Part shown: one piece after another, positions 1-10,850 of the stretch
How the letters are laid out: each line of letters opens with the position of its first letter
Position numbering within the stretch: the stretch's first letter is position 1
Assembly (NCBI GenBank): GCA_036571765.1
Contig: BROE01000022.1
Coordinates: forward strand, 19,152,370 to 19,216,369
Origin: Plecoglossus altivelis
Lineage: Eukaryota; Chordata; Actinopteri; Osmeriformes; Plecoglossidae
Direction: 5' to 3'
Length of the DNA: 64,000 nucleotides
Position numbers and translations under genes: made by a program
Notes under the pieces: model-generated
Database searches by the model: none
Told to the model about the DNA's origin: nothing
What the model saw: only the letters and a program-made list of their open reading frames with translations

Positions 1-640
1 GTACGGGTAATCCGTAGCCCAATTGAAAACCGAGGAACTGCCTAGGATAACTGCTGCCGTTACATAGGAGCTACCAGTTTGGGTAGGGCTGGAGCATCGC
101 GGCGGCACGTGTGTGTGTTGGGGTCACTCAACTAGGGACAGGGAGAGTGCAAGCGCGTCCGAGTCCCTGGGAGGACAGGGTGGGCGCACCTGCGCGCCGC
201 CGGTCAACTCGGCCATGCTCTAACGTAGCAGGTGTCCCCTGTATATCAGGGTTATACATCAGACAGTATCACATGGAGGCGGCGAATTCCGACTACGTGG
301 GGGAACCGCTAATCGTGCGAGCGGCATCCTGTTGCGGCCCTGGTGAGGATGGAGACTGGTTTTATGTGTGTCACAACAGGAGGTGGCCGCTGGGGCGAGT
401 TGAATCGACGGCCTGGTCTTAAATGGGTTGGAATGGTTTTCATAACGAGTTTGCGAAGCCCGAGGGAGGCGTTTCACGAAGACAACCCTGTTTTGTGAGC
501 CGAGGACCTCGCGTGCAATGGTTTTAGCGTGGCTGTCCTTGAACTGAGGGTAAGTGGGCGGGGCAGGACGGTATTCGGGAGACAAGCGTTGTTGTGGATT
601 AGGATATAACTTGGTTAAAAACGAGTGTAAGATATAGGGT
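1..640. other. CpG-rich, repeat-free stretch of unknown origin
   Basis: By hand count there are about 45 CpG dinucleotides in 640 bp, near the number expected from base content, whereas most of the unique DNA in the window looks CpG-poor. There are no tandem repeats. The two open frames of about 100 codons (111-422 plus, 259-585 minus) show no recognisable domain. It may be a CpG island of a neighbouring gene, a young mobile element, or foreign or misassembled sequence. Confidence 0.5.
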
Positions 641-892
641 GGCGAGAGGGCTATCTATGCCATGCTACTTCTTCACTCCTGTATTGTTTGTTTGATTCTG
701 ACAGAAATGGAAGGTGTCCACCCCCCCTGGCTGCTGGCGTTGGTCTGGTCAGACGGAGGGAATCTGCTAATTGTCGTTCGCTTGGCAAGGGCTGGGTAGG
801 GCGAGGGTCAGCTGGAGATGTCACGTTTCAGAGGCGACAACGTACATGCAGCAGAACGCTTCAGTCTGCTGAGCAAGGTGAGACACGTAGAC

Positions 893-1090
893 ACCACACA
901 CACACACCCACACACACACACGCACTCACACATACACACACACTCACACACACATACATGAATGCTCACACTCTCACACAAACTCTCACACACACACACA
1001 CATGAACGCACACACACACACACATACACATGAACACACACACTCCCACACACTTACATGAAGGCACGCACCAACACATGCATACACACA
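893..1090. repeat. CA microsatellite with ATG/CTC interruptions
   Basis: An imperfect CA run of about 200 bp with scattered CATGAA and CTCACA variants. The His/Thr- and Cys/Val-rich open frames across it are products of the dinucleotide repeat. Confidence 0.9.
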
Positions 1091-1389
1091 ATCTCTTCTC
1101 CAGGATTGTAACTTCAGATTGGACTGGCCAATATATTTGCCTGTTATTTCTGTTCTAATCTCTTGTAAATTCCCAAAATGGTCATCGTTACCCGAGGGTT
1201 TAAGAGCAGCAGAATAACCATCTCTTAAATATCCTTTATCTGGGATATAAATCTCTTACATCATGCTATAGCCCACCAGATGACCTTAGAAAACGGATAA
1301 TCCCTCCGAAAATGGGATTGGTGAATCTGGGCTGAGCCATGGTTTCACTGGCTGCCTCGTTCTATGTTGAAATGCAGCCATGCGGAGTC

Positions 1390-1392
1390 AGG

Positions 1393-1472
<80 letters not shown>
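1390..1472. repeat. GCCT tetranucleotide array
   Basis: About 20 perfect copies of the tetramer GCCT (CCTG). The same tetramer recurs as separate arrays near 49.1-49.3 kb and 54.6-54.75 kb. Confidence 0.95.
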
Positions 1473-1709
1473 CGGAGACTCTTTATTACTCTTATGTGTT
1501 TGTTCTTATGTGTTTGCATACTTGCCCGCTAACTCGCTAACCTGCTAACCCGCCATCTTTGGCCAAGAACACTTTTGATTTTTTACGGTCTTGAGTAAAT
1601 GAGATTCCACCCTGTTACTTCATGAAATATTCATAAGGCTCTGCGTTTGTAACAGACACCTTCCTGCTCTGACTCAGGAACAATCTCCATATCACATGTT
1701 CAGCAGATC

Positions 1710-2300
1710 CCTACGGACTGCAGCCCTGCGGACCCCAGCCCTGCGGACCCCAGCCCTGCGGACCCCAGCCCTATGAAGCCCATCCCTGCGGACCCCAGCC
1801 CTGCGTACCCCAGCCCTGCGGACCCCAGCCCTATGAAGCCCAGCCCTGCGGACCCCAGCCCTGCGGACCCCATCCCTGCGTACCCCAGCCCTGCGTACCC
1901 CAGCCCTGCGTACCCCAGCCCTATGAAGCCCAGCCCTGCGGACCCCAGCCCTATGAAGCCCAGCCCTGCGGACCCCAGCCCTGCGGACCCCAGCCCTGCG
2001 GACCCCATCCCTGCGGACCCCATCCCTGCGGACCCCATCCCTGCGTACCCCAGCCATATGAAGCCCAGCCCTGCGGACCCCATCCCTGCGGACCCCATCC
2101 CTGCGTACCCCAGCCCTATGAAGCCCAGCCCTGCGGACCCCATCCCTGCGGACCCCATCCCTGCGGACCCCATCCCTGCGTACCCCAGCCCTATGAAGCC
2201 CAGCCCTGCGGACCCCATCCCTGCGTACCCCAGCCCTGCGTACCCCATCCCTGCGTACCCCAGCCCTATGAAGCCCAGCCCTGCGGACCACAGCCCTGCC
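1710..2300. repeat. 15-bp minisatellite, open in several frames
   Basis: About 38 copies of a 15-bp unit based on GACCCCAGCCCTGCG, mixed with variants TACCCCAGCC and ATGAAGCCCAGCC. Because 15 is a multiple of 3, long frames stay open; one gives a PSPAD / PSPAY / PSPMK repeat. I see no flanking exon or known domain and treat it as non-coding. Confidence 0.9.
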
Positions 2301-3280
2301 TCAGAGTTGAGGGTAAGAATGAGGTGCAGAGCAGCTGTGACTGGCTACATGGAAATGAAGCAGATAAACACAGAGGAGAGTGAATGTCAGCTGTTGTCAT
2401 GCAGACACTGAGAGACCCTGTTCAGAACAGTTCGCTCCTCTTACCCACAACTAGAGTACATCGGATGATTGACTGGTTCAGCAGGTTGATTGGTTTCAGC
2501 GTGTCGCCCCGAGGGACTTGGTCTGTTTGTGATGCCAGTGTTGTCTCTCCTGGTGGCATGTTTAGCGTGTGTGTTTTACAGTACCCGGCCCTTGTGGAAG
2601 CAGGTTAGGAGAGAGTGCTTCAACACATCACTCCTCGTCGTCAAGGCGAGAGGTAAGCATGGCGACCCTCATTCCGTTCTCATCAGCACCGTGCAGGACT
2701 CAGAGGATGAATGACAGCATCCTATCTCCAGTCGGCAGGTGTATCCAGGGCCCTGCCAGTGGACAGGCCTGCTGTCTCCCAAACCTGAATCATGCCCACT
2801 ATTCAGATGTCTGTTCCATTGTATGGCTGCTGGTTTGACAGTGGAAACAATGCAATCTGTCATCGTGTGAGGCATATTCTGCACTGTGTGTTAGGTGATA
2901 ACATGTGCCCTCCAAGACTGGCTTGTCTCCTGTGGGATAACAAGACTCAGCCCTCAGCAACTACAGTTCCCAGAATCCCTCAGGACAGGGTGAACGTCTC
3001 CCTCTCTGTGAGAGAAGCTGGATCACCAGACTCTGATCCAGGAGCTCCAGAGATCTGAAGGACGTCATGTCAGGCCAGCTGAGTTCATGTTACCAGGGTC
3101 TGTCTGTGGAGACTCGGCTGATACCACAGACACCTTGTCAGTAATGTGTATAAACCTGCTATGGTGCATCCTGTAATGCTGTTATACTGATGTTCCAGAT
3201 GATCTGCTGTAGAGCACTACAGGTGCTCACTCTGAGCTTGTTGTGGCTGCTCAGTGTCGAGTCTGCCTGGTCGGATCCTG
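2301..3280. other. Unique downstream flank, nothing recognised
   Basis: About 1 kb of mixed-composition DNA downstream of tanc1. Only short open frames without recognisable domains are present. Confidence 0.5.
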
Positions 3281-3284
3281 AGGA

Positions 3285-3468
3285 TGGTGTAGGAGGAGCT
3301 ATGGAAGGTGGAGGAGGAGCTATGGAAGGTGGAGGAGGAGCTATGGAAGGTGGAGGAGGAGCTATGGAAGGTGGAGGAGGAGCTACGGAAGGTGGAGGAG
3401 GAGCTACGGAAGGTGGAGGAGGAGCTATGGAAGGTAGAGGAGGAGCTATGTCCCCATCACCAGGGAGC
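3285..3468. repeat. 21-bp minisatellite encoding a heptad-like frame
   Basis: About eight or nine copies of a 21-bp unit containing GGAGGAGGAGCTATGGAAGG. One frame reads VEEELWK repeated, another MEGGGGA. Seven codons per unit resembles a coiled-coil heptad, but the run is short and there is no gene context. Confidence 0.9.
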
Positions 3469-4598
3469 TAACGAGGGAGTCCAGTGTCGCTTCAGGTCAG
3501 AGCAGCCTTGCCTGCTGAGCATGCACATGTTTTATATGAGAAAGAGGAGACTTATGTCACTGAAGTCCTCCCAGTAGATCCTACTGGAAGATCGAACTTC
3601 CTCTAGAAGGCAGAGTCACGGTTCACTACCAACCACTATTACTGCCTCAGTAGTCATTAGGCCCTTGACCAATATTGATGAAATAAGCGCACTAACAGGA
3701 ATGCAGAACATGAAATTACATGCTTGTGTGCTTTGTAAATAGCCACAGACTAGGGTGGCAATGTTTCATCTGCACAGTCTGTAGTCGCGTACAGTAATAA
3801 ACCAGAGAGGGGAACATTTCTGGGTAAATTGTGAAGTGTGCTTTTATCTGGGTCAGTTCATTTATTAACTATGTCACCCCCCACCCATATCGGACTGTTT
3901 CAAGGAATATATGGCTATAATGTTCGTAACTAGCATGTTTTTGAGGGCAGATACTGCTAATACTAACCTAACCGATACAACAGAGTTGTTTTGTAGCCTA
4001 CTTGGGTAACGTATGAACACTGTGGCCAGCTGTTTGTTGATTCAACTAAAGTAGAGTTGGAGTCGAATTTAAAGCCCATACATCGATACATATCGATTTA
4101 TTTCATTTGATTGAATCTGTGAAATCAATATTTTTCCCGAGAATAACTAATCACACCGGATGCTATGTGAAAATGTATTGACGAATGTCGCTAGCTAGCA
4201 TAACCCTTACTGAAGCTCCCAGTACGTAGCATCCATGACTTCATGTAGCGTCGGGTGTCGCTAAGACATACATATACAATATATACGATATAGTTCCTTT
4301 CTGAGAGCAATCTCGGTCATTCTTGTCTTTATCCAGGGCACAAACTACACTGCGGTGCTATTTCACAAACTGACAGTGTTAGTGAAACAGGTATCATCTA
4401 ATGCAAAGAGGGAAACTAATGGAGAGAATTGGACTGTGGCCTATTTATTATTCATATCCTGTTATTATGTGAACGGTTCTTTTCCAGGGTTTCTATCGGC
4501 TTCTATCGGAGTTGCGCTCAGACGTCACGCATGTCTAAGACAAGCAGCTGCTGTTTCACAGAGAACAAGGCAGCAACACAACTCATCTCTTCTGCGTG
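3469..4598. other. Unique AT-rich 3' flank
   Basis: Repeat-free, moderately AT-rich sequence past the predicted tanc1 polyadenylation site. No exon, RNA gene or mobile element is recognised. Confidence 0.5.
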
Positions 4599-5666
4599 TT
4601 TATTGAACCCTGCGGTGGCTAAGGCAGGATTGTTCCTGGATGGGAGGTGAACACAGGTAATATAGCTCACAAAACTGAAGACATTGCAACAATTGCAAGA
4701 AACATACATGGTCAAATAGAACTGTTGGTCCATGCCCCTAAACCATTCAGTTTGATAGAATTTCTCTTTATAATAAACTGCAGTTGTGGCATGCACTTAA
4801 ACCAATATTACCAACAACATATTTAGTATTGAAATCGTAAAATGTCTTAGTAGCTGTGCAAAAATAACTATATAAAATATATTGCTTTTACAATTAACCA
4901 AGCCGAAGGCGCTGTAAATAAATTAAACTAGTCAGCAACAACAAGCATATACAGAGATCTAGTCTCAATGTTATTGGCCGATTTATAGAATGTACAAACA
5001 TATAAACAAATACAGTTTTTAGAACCTTGAACACCATCTGAACCAAATTGTGCATCAAACAAAACACACCTTGTTCATAATTTAGGAATGGGTCAACACA
5101 CACTGACGGACCTTCACTCAAAGAAATGAAAAACAACGTGTGGATATTTACACTGAGCTCCTCTGTTCCTAGAACAGTGCCTCTTCCAGACAGCTCATCT
5201 ACTGCCTCACATCCTCTCTACCATCAGTACCAAAGACAGAACAAACACAGGCCACACACAGTGATAACATGAAGCTGTAAAAGACAGTAGGTTTGTGTAA
5301 GCACTCGAAAGGCCTGTGTAAATGTGTGGTTTAAAGTGCTTTCTGTCCCGTGACATGTTGGCGGTTTAAACATCCCATAAACATCCAGGTGTAGCGACTC
5401 TTGAGCGAGGGGGAGGTCCTGGCACAGCATGCCGAGGAAGGAGATGTGTGGACCAATCAGCACAAGCGACACTAGACTTCAGAACCAATCAATACGCTGT
5501 GTGTTGAACGCAGAAAGAAAAACAATCTTCTTGAGGGGGGTGTGAAGTTGTCTGAAAACCCATGTTCTTTTTGGATGGACTGGTAAAAACAAAGGTTCTT
5601 CCTGCCTTGAACATTTCTCCTATCATCTGTGTATATACGAGTGCATGAGAGACAGTCTCCGCCTCT
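4599..5666 (-). promoter_or_regulatory. Probable tanc1 3' UTR with first AATAAA signal
   Basis: The first canonical AATAAA on the minus strand after the stop is at 4599-4604, giving a 3' UTR of about 1.06 kb. The stretch is A/T-rich and free of tandem repeats, unlike most of the window. Further AATAAA copies lie further downstream (about 4444 and 4096), so longer forms are possible. Only RNA ends could fix the site. Confidence 0.4.
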
Positions 5667-7095
5667 CTAGACGTTGGACTCTATAAACGATCGCTTTGGT
5701 TTCATGGCGGCTGTGTGGAGAGCAGGGTTGTCTCTTAGCAGGCTGGGCTGCCTGGTCTTGCTGTCCAGGCAGGGCTGAGACAGGGGCCCCAGAACAGGCT
5801 TGGACTCCTTGTAACAGGAGGCCGGGCCGTGGCAGAACTTGTCTGCGTACTCCTTGGTGTGCATGCCGTTCTGGAAGCCCCCGGAGCCCTGGACTGGCTG
5901 CTGCTCTGGGAAGGCCAGGTCACAGCTGGATGAAGGCAGGACCAGGGGGGACATGGTGTGGCCCACCAGCCCCTCAGAGGAGTGACTCTGCCAGCTGCGT
6001 CCAGCCGACTGCAGCCCCTGGTGATGCTGCTGCTGCTGCTGCTGCTGCTGTTGCTGAACAAATCGAGCCGTCTTGTCCATGATGCCCATGAAAGGTCTGG
6101 GTTTGTACTCAGCCGTGTTGGTGTTGGCGCCGCCCTGCTGGCTGTGCTTGGTCTTGTCTGAAGGGGTCTTAGCGCGGACATCAGGTCCCTGGAGCTTCCC
6201 ACTGTCTGACAGACTGCTGCTGGAAGCCAGACTGCTGGTGGAGCTGGACACCCTGATGCTGCCTGCAGCTGCCCCAGGATCCTTCCTCAGCTCAGGGTTA
6301 GGCTGGTGGGGAGGCCCCAGGGCAAGTGCATCCAGGGAGGACACAGAGTGGGCAGACAGCCTCTCCAGGCCCCTGGAGCCGCAGGAGGAGAAAGAGGCCT
6401 GGGACTGGGAGGAATGCAGGCTCTCACCGTCGCTGTGGACCACCACAGAGCGCTCGTACCCAGGTTCCTCTGCAGGAGGAGGCAGAGGGTTGATGTCTGG
6501 CCTGGGTTTCAGCTTGCAGGACATGTGTCTGCTGGGTAGGGGGCTGGAGGGGCCGTAGAGGGACTGGGACCTGGGCCCCACTCCTGCCCGGCCCCCTGCA
6601 CCTACCCGGCCCCCAGCCTGCAGGGAGCTCATGTGCTGGTTGGTCTTGACAATCTGGGCCTGCTTGGAGGGCTGCAGCACCAGTCCTTGGGGGGCCAGGG
6701 GCTCCCTGGTGTGGTGCAGGGGGGGCCTTGTGCTCTGGTTGTGCTGGGACAAACTGAGGGAGTACATGTTTTGAGGCCAGTCAGCTCTGCTGCTGTGCTG
6801 CGATGACTCCTCTTCATCTTCATCCTCCTCATCTTCCTCTTCTTCCACATCCCTGCGGACCTCCAGACACCTGTGCTCGGGGCGGCAAGCTCCCTCCGCT
6901 GCCCCCTCCTCCTGGTCTGGGTCTGAGTCTTGGCTAGGCTGGGCCTGGCAGGGGGCCGCCCCCTGGGGCTTGCTCTGGGAGCGCTGCATCTGTTTACACT
7001 CCTCCTCTACACGCGCCAGGAGTCGGCGGATCTCCCTGTTGTTGGGACACAGCTTGGCTGCTTCATGCAAGTCAGCCAGAGCTGCTGTGAACTGC
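5667..7095 (-). CDS. tanc1: tanc1 terminal exon: end of TPR 3, disordered tail, PDZ ligand (residues 1235-1710)
   Basis: The exon starts at the CTGCAG acceptor with QFTAALADLHEAAKLCPNN, then RRLLARVEEECKQMQ, a short coiled coil. Next come an acidic run (VEEEEDEEDEDEEESS), LQPSKQAQIVKTNQHMSS, a Ser-rich region, KPRPFMGIMDKTARF, ten Gln (6027-6056, nine CAG and one CAA) followed by two His, and the end KPKRSFIESNV. ESNV is a class I PDZ ligand that in TANC proteins binds PSD-95-type scaffolds. The stop TAG is at 5667-5669. Confidence 0.95.
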
Positions 7096-10000
7096 CTGCA
7101 GAGGGAGAGAGGGGGAGATAGAGGGAGAGGGAGAGAGAGAGAAAGAGAGAGAGAGGGAGAGGGAGGACAGGAGATATAGACTGTGAGACGGTGTAGTTGA
7201 ACGGTTCCGTTAAATACCTCTATCAGAATCCCTAAAGCCGACCACTAACCACAGCCCTCGGTAACAACTGCAGAGGGGGGATTCTGGGAATTGTAGTTTC
7301 TGGATGTGCACATCTTTACCTGCTGCTCCTCTTGGCACGGGCCCGGGCGTAATACGCCTCGTAGGACTTGGGCTTCAGCTCCAGAGCCTTGGTAGCAAAC
7401 TCCTCCGCCATGCCAAAGTCCTGCAGAGAAAGAGAGGGAGGCAGGAGGTGACCAGGAGAACACAGCCTGATCTGGCAGGAGTAACACAGCCTGGTCTGTC
7501 AGGAGGAACACAGCCTGATCTGGCAGGAGGAACACAGCCTGATCTAGCAGGGGGTGACCAGGAGGAACACAGCCTGATCTGTCAGGAGGAACACAGCCTG
7601 GTCTGTCAGGAGGAACACAGCCTGATCTGGCAGGGGGTGACCAGGAGGAACACAGCCTGATCTGGCAGGAGGAACACAGCCTGATCTGGCAGGAGGAACA
7701 CAGCTTGATCTGTCAGGGTGTGACCAGGAGGAACACAGCCTGATCTGTCGGAGGAACACAGCCTGATCTGGTAGGGGGTGACCAGGAGGAACACAGCCTG
7801 ATCTGTCCTACTGACTAGGAAAGGTGAATGTAGCAAATACCAGATTGTAGTAATTGTCCGTGAATGAATCATAGACACAAACTAGACAGCATAATAGCTA
7901 TAATCTATCATCTAGTACATTATATTACGTAATCCAATTTCTTGTGTGTTTAATTGATGACAATGCGTCTGTGAGATATGAAAGGAAAATTGCTTTTAAG
8001 TTGGCTGTTTAAATGGTCAACTTTGGCTCCAACCCTGTTCAATCAGTTTTCCTATAATGTCTTCATTTGTAGATGGTTCATCCAAGGTGATGTACAGAGA
8101 GGTAGGTCTGAACCTCTGAGGACACTTACGTTAGTTTTCCTGCGACAGCGAGACAGGTTGAGGTAGAGAGACACGCGCAGCTCTTTAAAAGCCTTCAGGT
8201 CGTCTCCAAAGCCCTCCCTGGGAAACTTCCTCAGGGCATACTGGTACCTCTGGGCTGCCTCCTTCATCCTCCCCTTCTGTGGGTGGGGAGGGGGAGGGGA
8301 GGAGAAGGGAGGGGAAGGCGAGGGAGAAACAAAGAGGGATGGATGAAGGTACAGTAGAAAAGGCAGGGAAGAGAATCATAATACATACGTCCATGACCAC
8401 TACTGTACAGCAGTGGTACAGAAGCAGCACCAGTAAACACACCTGGTACAGAAGCAGTAGCAATGAACACACCTGGTACAGCAACAGTACCAGTAAACAC
8501 ACCTGGTACAGCAACAGTACCAGTAAACACACCTGGTACAGTACCAGTAAACACACCTAGTACAGCAGCAGTACCAGTAAACACACCTTGTACAGTACCA
8601 GTAAACACACCTTGTACAGTACCAGGAAACACACATGGTACAGTACCAGTAAACACACCTAGTACAGTACCAGTAAACACACCTGGTACAGTACCAGTAA
8701 ACGCACCTTGTACAGTAGGTTTCCCTCCTCCATCAGTTTCTGCAGTAGGATGATCAGGATGTCAGGCTTGGAGGTAGCCATCGCCCAGGCTGCATTTCCT
8801 GTGGAGAGGAGGGGGGAGGGGGAGGGGGGATAGAGAGAACGTAAAAGAGGAAGGTTTAGAGAGAGGGAGGGGGGAGGGGGGAGGGGGAGCAGAAAGAGAA
8901 CAGTTACATGTCTGTCATGTCCCAACCCCAGGGCTATTATTCACTTAATGGTCATCTAGTAGCAGAGTTAGAAGTTACCAAATAAATATGTAACCTGATC
9001 GATCATACGAGGTGATCACGTAAAGTAATAGCTTCCAAAGGTATTATTCTGAAAAGCAGTTGAGCGAGAAGAAAACCGTGAACGACGAGTGAAGGTAAGA
9101 AGTCAGGGGCTGGCAAAGTTATGAAAAGCCCTGGGCGCAAAGTGATCCAAAGGAGAGTGTTATATGACTAATGTCATTAATAGACCAAAGGCTGTAGAGA
9201 AACCTGAGCAGATTTTCAACTTTGAGAGCTCGAATAGTCCTTTCCAGGGCTGGAGAAGTGCCCTATGTCCCAGCGTATGTGTGTAACAGTAGACTGCTCT
9301 AAGAACCCGGGCCGGGGAAGGGAAGGGAAGCAAAACAGAGAATCAGTTGGGGAGGCCGGGATGTGCCACTCTGGGTAGGCTTGGGGAAGGAGAGACAGTC
9401 GGGCGGACGCGCAGGGAGGTAGGGGAGGGCATTAGGAGGCAGGGGAGGCTTGCGGGAGCGTGCAGGACGTGCCTGGGGGAGGCAGATGTGGAGGGGCAGG
9501 GGGGAGGCAGAAGCGGAGGCAGGCGGGAGTGGCAGTGAAGGCTGGAGGAGAGCGAGGGGAGAGCCGGCAGGGAGGACGCGATGTGTGGAGAGGAATGAAT
9601 ACGGGGGAGGGCAGGGAGGCAAGGGGAGGCTTGCGGGGAGGCAAGAGAATCTGAGCCAGGGCGCGGCGGCTGGGGGAAGTATTCGCTACTGTGTTTATCG
9701 TTATAAGTCTTTGTGTAATCTTGTTTATAGTTTTATGTATTAGGGGAAATTAAGTTACTAGATTGTTGATTATTTATTTATTTTAAATTGTTTGTTTGTT
9801 TGCCCGTGGTAGCGTGTTGTATGTAGTACTCTCTGTTAGCAGAGTGGCATAACCGATGAGGCACGACATTTCGTTCCACTCTACGCCCCTGCATGTAGTG
9901 GAATGACAATAAAGCTCAACTTGAAATTGAACTTTAAGGCAGGGGAGGCAGGGGGAGGCTGGGGAGGAGGAGGAGGCTGGGAAGGCAGGGGGAGGCTGGG

Positions 10001-10806
10001 GGAGGCTGGGGAGGAGGAAGAGGCTGGGGAGGAGGAGGCTGGGAAGGCAGGGGGAGGCTGGGGAGGCAGGGTGGAGACACTGTGGAGAAGAGTGAGTGAG
10101 TAGCAGCAGAAAGGCTGCAGACCCAGATAGATCTCAGAATGTCCTGTAGGTGACATTCTCTCAAGAGTCCAGCAGCACTACTCAAGGAAACAGGAAAGGA
10201 AGGACACACACACACACACTCTCCAGACATTGGAACGAGCTTCCATAAAAGTGTGTCTTCACCACACACCCTGGTGTTATCTGATTGCCTGTAATGACTG
10301 ATCCAGTCAGCTGGTTTTTATGTTACCATGGTAACACTAGGAGGCTCACTGTTTACACGCACGCACAAACACACTCACAGGCTGTATACCCCCTGACATG
10401 CACCAGTACACAGCAGGTCGATGCAGATGTATACAGGTGTCTGGGTGTCTGCAGATGTGTACAAGTGTGTGCAGATGTTTACAGGTGTGTACAGGTGTCT
10501 GCAGGTGTGTACAGGTGTCTGCAGGTGTGTACAGGCGTCTGCAGGTGTGTACAGGCGTCTGCAGGCGTCTGCAGGTGTGTACAGGCGTCTGCAGGTGTGT
10601 ACAGGAGTCTGCAGGCGTCTGCAGGTGTGTACAGGCGTCTGCAGGTGTCTGCAGGTGAAAGGCTGCCTCTTACCCAGCTTGGCTCCCTTCTTCAGCAGGG
10701 TCACCACTACTGAGGTGTTCCTGCAGCCGATGGCTCGGTCCAGCGGTCGCATCCCACTGTGGTCCACATGCTCGATCACTGCCCCTCTCTCCACCAGGTA
10801 GTGGAC

Positions 10807-10850
<44 letters not shown>

